Origin: Amycolatopsis benzoatilytica AK 16/65
GTDB taxonomy: Bacteria; Actinomycetota; Actinomycetes; Mycobacteriales; Pseudonocardiaceae
Assembly: GCF_000383915.1 (NCBI RefSeq)
Contig: NZ_KB912942.1
Span: 6,503,176-6,567,175, forward strand
Direction of reading: 5' to 3'
DNA: 64,000 nt
Made by a program: the position numbers and the translations under genes. The notes beneath the pieces are model-generated. The model did no database searches, was not told the origin of the DNA, and was given only the letters and a program-made list of their open reading frames with translations. Shown one piece after another: positions 62,801 to 64,000 of the stretch (position 1 is its first letter; every line of letters begins with the position of its first letter).

Positions 62801-63351
62801 GTTATCTGCCCTCTGGGAGTGACGCGACGGTGCGCGCCGCCCTGGACGACCCGGACGCCTTCCGCGGCAACAAAATGGCCCAGCTCAAGCAGGCCACCGA
62901 CCAGTTGCGTGCTCAGATCGACGGAGTCGTCACCGGCAACCGCGCGGATGTCACCGAGGCGATCGAGGGACGCAAGGCTGAGATCGAAGGAAGTGCTTTC
63001 TACGCCAAAGCAACCGCGGACGCCCAGGATAGCGTGCTGCGTCAAGTCGAACAGACTATCTCCGTCGTCCGTACCCAGAACCAGGTCGCCCTCATCCGCC
63101 AGACCGGCACGAGTTTCGAGGAGACGGTCTACCCAGGTCTGGTCGACCAGTTGGCTGCCGCTCAGCAGGCAAACGGCAAAGGTGACGGTGATGCGCCACC
63201 GCCGCCAAAGCAGACCGTGTCGGTCAAGACCATCACGGCCACCGGCGTCTCGGGTGTGTTGGAAACAGAAGAGGACGTCGACCGCTACCTCGGCGCTCTG
63301 CGCACGGCACTCGTCCTGGCCCTGAACGATGGAAAGCGAATCTCTCTCTGA
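59848..63351 (+). CDS. brxC: BREX protein BrxC, large ATPase
   Basis: A 1167-aa P-loop ATPase of type 1 BREX (formerly DUF499-related). Walker A is WISGFFGAGKSHMLKML near residue 71. The N-terminal DIFAKDIQRPIEGVIKADD-like opening and the FVDEVGQFIGSD Walker B region are characteristic. It is full length for the family. It starts at GTG 59848, overlapping brxB by 4 bp, and its stop shares bases with the pglX ATG (TGATG). Confidence 0.94.
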   Translation: MSSMQLDQIFAKDIQRPIEGVIKADDVAHLGTEVDEYVLTNEAAKGMEILLEEYTSYTNANGVWISGFFGAGKSHMLKMLAHLLGDVGGQDYPRQNVSDSFRAKTPDAFLPGLLNKADRIPAKSLLFNIDQKATLITKDQTDALLKVFVKVFDDSRGYFGDQGHVARFERQMDDEGQLEAFKGAFKSISGRDWTERRPSFGLPTVRKQVNEAYAKVTGIALSSASDILATYQATYSVSIEDFADEVKAWLDKQGDPAFRLNFFVDEVGQFIGSDTKLMLNLQTIAESLNTKCSGRAWVFVTSQEDMEKVIGDRTRQQGNDFSKIQARFKTRLKLTSADVEEVIRKRLLEKNDAGVAALSTIHAAQHANFKTLFDFVDGAKTYRNYADEAHFVGTYPFVSYQFPLFQAAIEGISDHNVFEGRNSSVGERSMLGVVQQVAKDIGNVEVGQLATFDSMFAGIRASLKSAAQRSIDVAERNLDNPLAIRLLKALFLVKYVESFQATPRNLTVLVYDRFGLDLPALSEQVKEALTMLETQTYIQRNGNTYEYLTNEEQVIAEEIKNVDIDASEISGRLFKILSGDVIKTNKIRYAKNGQDFPFGFKLDDQVHGPQRELAVHFISPEYPYSPDEIRMHSAGKDELRVILEPDARLLADLRLLIRTEKYIKRKQSTSISAIEGQILQTKGAQNIDREKELIERAKVSVGKSTLVINAADVTSNSQDALVRVTDGFQDLISRTYTQLKLLGGATYSEQQVASAVKSDSGLFDAETASSLYEPAEEVLSFVLRKETLGEQVTMKTIVDGFTTKPYGWDLASIEVLVAYLIGTSKVTLTVDGNLLKRSEVATVLRNTQKHAHAVVSPQRTFNERKVAAFRKFCTDFFDEGNTPKDPLELARHGADRLQAKRDELNATVTGSKYPFVAQLSTPIALLDEVVGKPDDWYLTDFNLGDDLLDAKESTIDQIQAFLSGGQKTIYDQAADLLATHSSNLGYLPSGSDATVRAALDDPDAFRGNKMAQLKQATDQLRAQIDGVVTGNRADVTEAIEGRKAEIEGSAFYAKATADAQDSVLRQVEQTISVVRTQNQVALIRQTGTSFEETVYPGLVDQLAAAQQANGKGDGDAPPPPKQTVSVKTITATGVSGVLETEEDVDRYLGALRTALVLALNDGKRISL

Positions 63352-64000
63352 TGGAAACCGCGCCGCTGAAGTCGTTCGCTACCTGGGCGCGTACGACGCT
63401 GATCCGTGAGGTGACTGCAAGGGTCGCCGTTGTACTTGCCCAAGCCTCGTCCGAGCGGGTGGAGCAGCCCAGGGCCGTCGAGGCCCTGGAGAAGGCCGTC
63501 AGCGCGTCCGGTGGGGGCGACAAGGGCAAGGCAGCGGTCACCGACCGGGTCGCCTACACGTGGTTCAACCGGATCATCGCCCTGCGGTTCATGGACGCCA
63601 ACGGTTACACCGGCATCGGCGTTGTCTCACCACAGCCCGGCGTTGAGACCGGTCAACCCGAGATTCTGGCCGAAGCCAAGCGCGGCAACATCGAGGCTGC
63701 GGTGGTCGGCACCAAGACCCGCGACACGGTCACGGCTCTGCTAAACGGCACCCGCCGAAGCGACGACGCCCAGGGCGAGGCATACGCCCTGTTGCTCGCG
63801 GACTACTGCCGCTACTGGAACCGCGCAATGCCGTTCATGTTCGAGCGGGAGGGCGACTTCACCGAGTTGCTCATCCCGGCCAACCTGTTGGCCGACGGCT
63901 CAGTGGCGAGCCGCGCCGCTAAGGAGCTCACGAAGGACGTGTGCCAGGACGTCGAGGTCATCGGCTGGCTGTACCAGTTCTACATCTCGGAGCGCAAAGA
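63351..64000 (+). CDS. pglX: BREX methyltransferase PglX, 5' part
   Basis: The first ~216 codons of PglX, cut by the window edge. The N-terminal region is diagnostic: DRVAYTWFNRIIALRFMDANGY, MPFMFEREGDFTELLIPANLL and EVIGWLYQFYISER. Full PglX (usually ~1,200 aa) carries an N6-adenine methyltransferase that marks host BREX sites and sets specificity. pglZ and brxL are expected further right. The SAM-binding motifs are not yet reached here. Confidence 0.92.
   Translation, partial: METAPLKSFATWARTTLIREVTARVAVVLAQASSERVEQPRAVEALEKAVSASGGGDKGKAAVTDRVAYTWFNRIIALRFMDANGYTGIGVVSPQPGVETGQPEILAEAKRGNIEAAVVGTKTRDTVTALLNGTRRSDDAQGEAYALLLADYCRYWNRAMPFMFEREGDFTELLIPANLLADGSVASRAAKELTKDVCQDVEVIGWLYQFYISERK

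Noticed and set aside
61990..63045. A long minus-strand frame inside brxC
   Set aside because: Antisense to a well-supported BREX gene and composition typical of shadow frames.
1..64000. CRISPR arrays
   Set aside because: No regularly spaced repeats of 24-40 bp were seen; the Cas4-like nuclease has no cas neighbours.

Overview
The window is GC-rich actinobacterial DNA, most likely from a Pseudonocardiaceae member such as Amycolatopsis or a close relative. The signs are GTG starts with strong Shine-Dalgarno sites, 4-bp ATGA/GTGA gene overlaps, an Lsr2 nucleoid protein, an EspG/WXG-type (type VII) secretion cassette, XRE/DUF5753 regulators, SARP/LuxR-like NB-ARC regulators and an ANTAR regulator. 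The genus is an inference; no rRNA or other phylogenetic marker is present.

Layout. 1-3.1 kb: a tyrosine recombinase, a small XRE protein and a zinc-ribbon recombinase-like protein. 3.2-12.7 kb: a Tad/Flp-type secretion locus on the minus strand in two blocks (tadABC; prepilin peptidase, lipoprotein, PKD-like secreted protein, SAF-domain protein, TadZ-like ATPase, tiny secreted peptide), with a GAF-ANTAR regulator between them and no recognisable pilin gene. 12.8-14.6 kb: secreted SH3-like and I36 inhibitor-like proteins and lsr2. 14.8-24 kb: two large NB-ARC/TPR-type regulators, a cupin operon, a PadR-like regulator and a cytokinin-dehydrogenase-like flavoprotein. 24.6-26 kb: tRNA-Lys and decayed gene relics, including a peptide deformylase C-terminus.

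26.1-31.2 kb: an eight-gene WXG/EspG/YbaB cassette related to type VII secretion. 31.3-36.8 kb: regulators, one of them a frameshifted XRE/DUF5753 gene, a DUF574-type methyltransferase and a HAD hydrolase. 37.05-39.25 kb: an IS21-family element with a 5-bp target duplication, inserted in the 3' end of a diaminobutyrate acetyltransferase (ectA) remnant. 39.4-44.7 kb: secreted proteins including a serine protease, twin terminator-like repeats, a 5-formyltetrahydrofolate cyclo-ligase relic, an ankyrin protein and a frameshifted CBS-domain gene.

45.1-64.0 kb is a defence island: McrC-McrB, then a four-gene minus-strand operon (SF1 helicase, unknown 510-aa protein, Cas4-like Fe-S PD-(D/E)xK nuclease, unknown 284-aa protein) divergent from sbcD-sbcC, then a type 1 BREX operon (small ORF, brxA, brxB, brxC, pglX) that runs off the right edge. 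The helicase/nuclease operon and sbcDC share a 129-bp control region holding three 7-bp repeats spaced exactly 10 bp. I do not recognise this set as a named system, and it is the best candidate for something undescribed.
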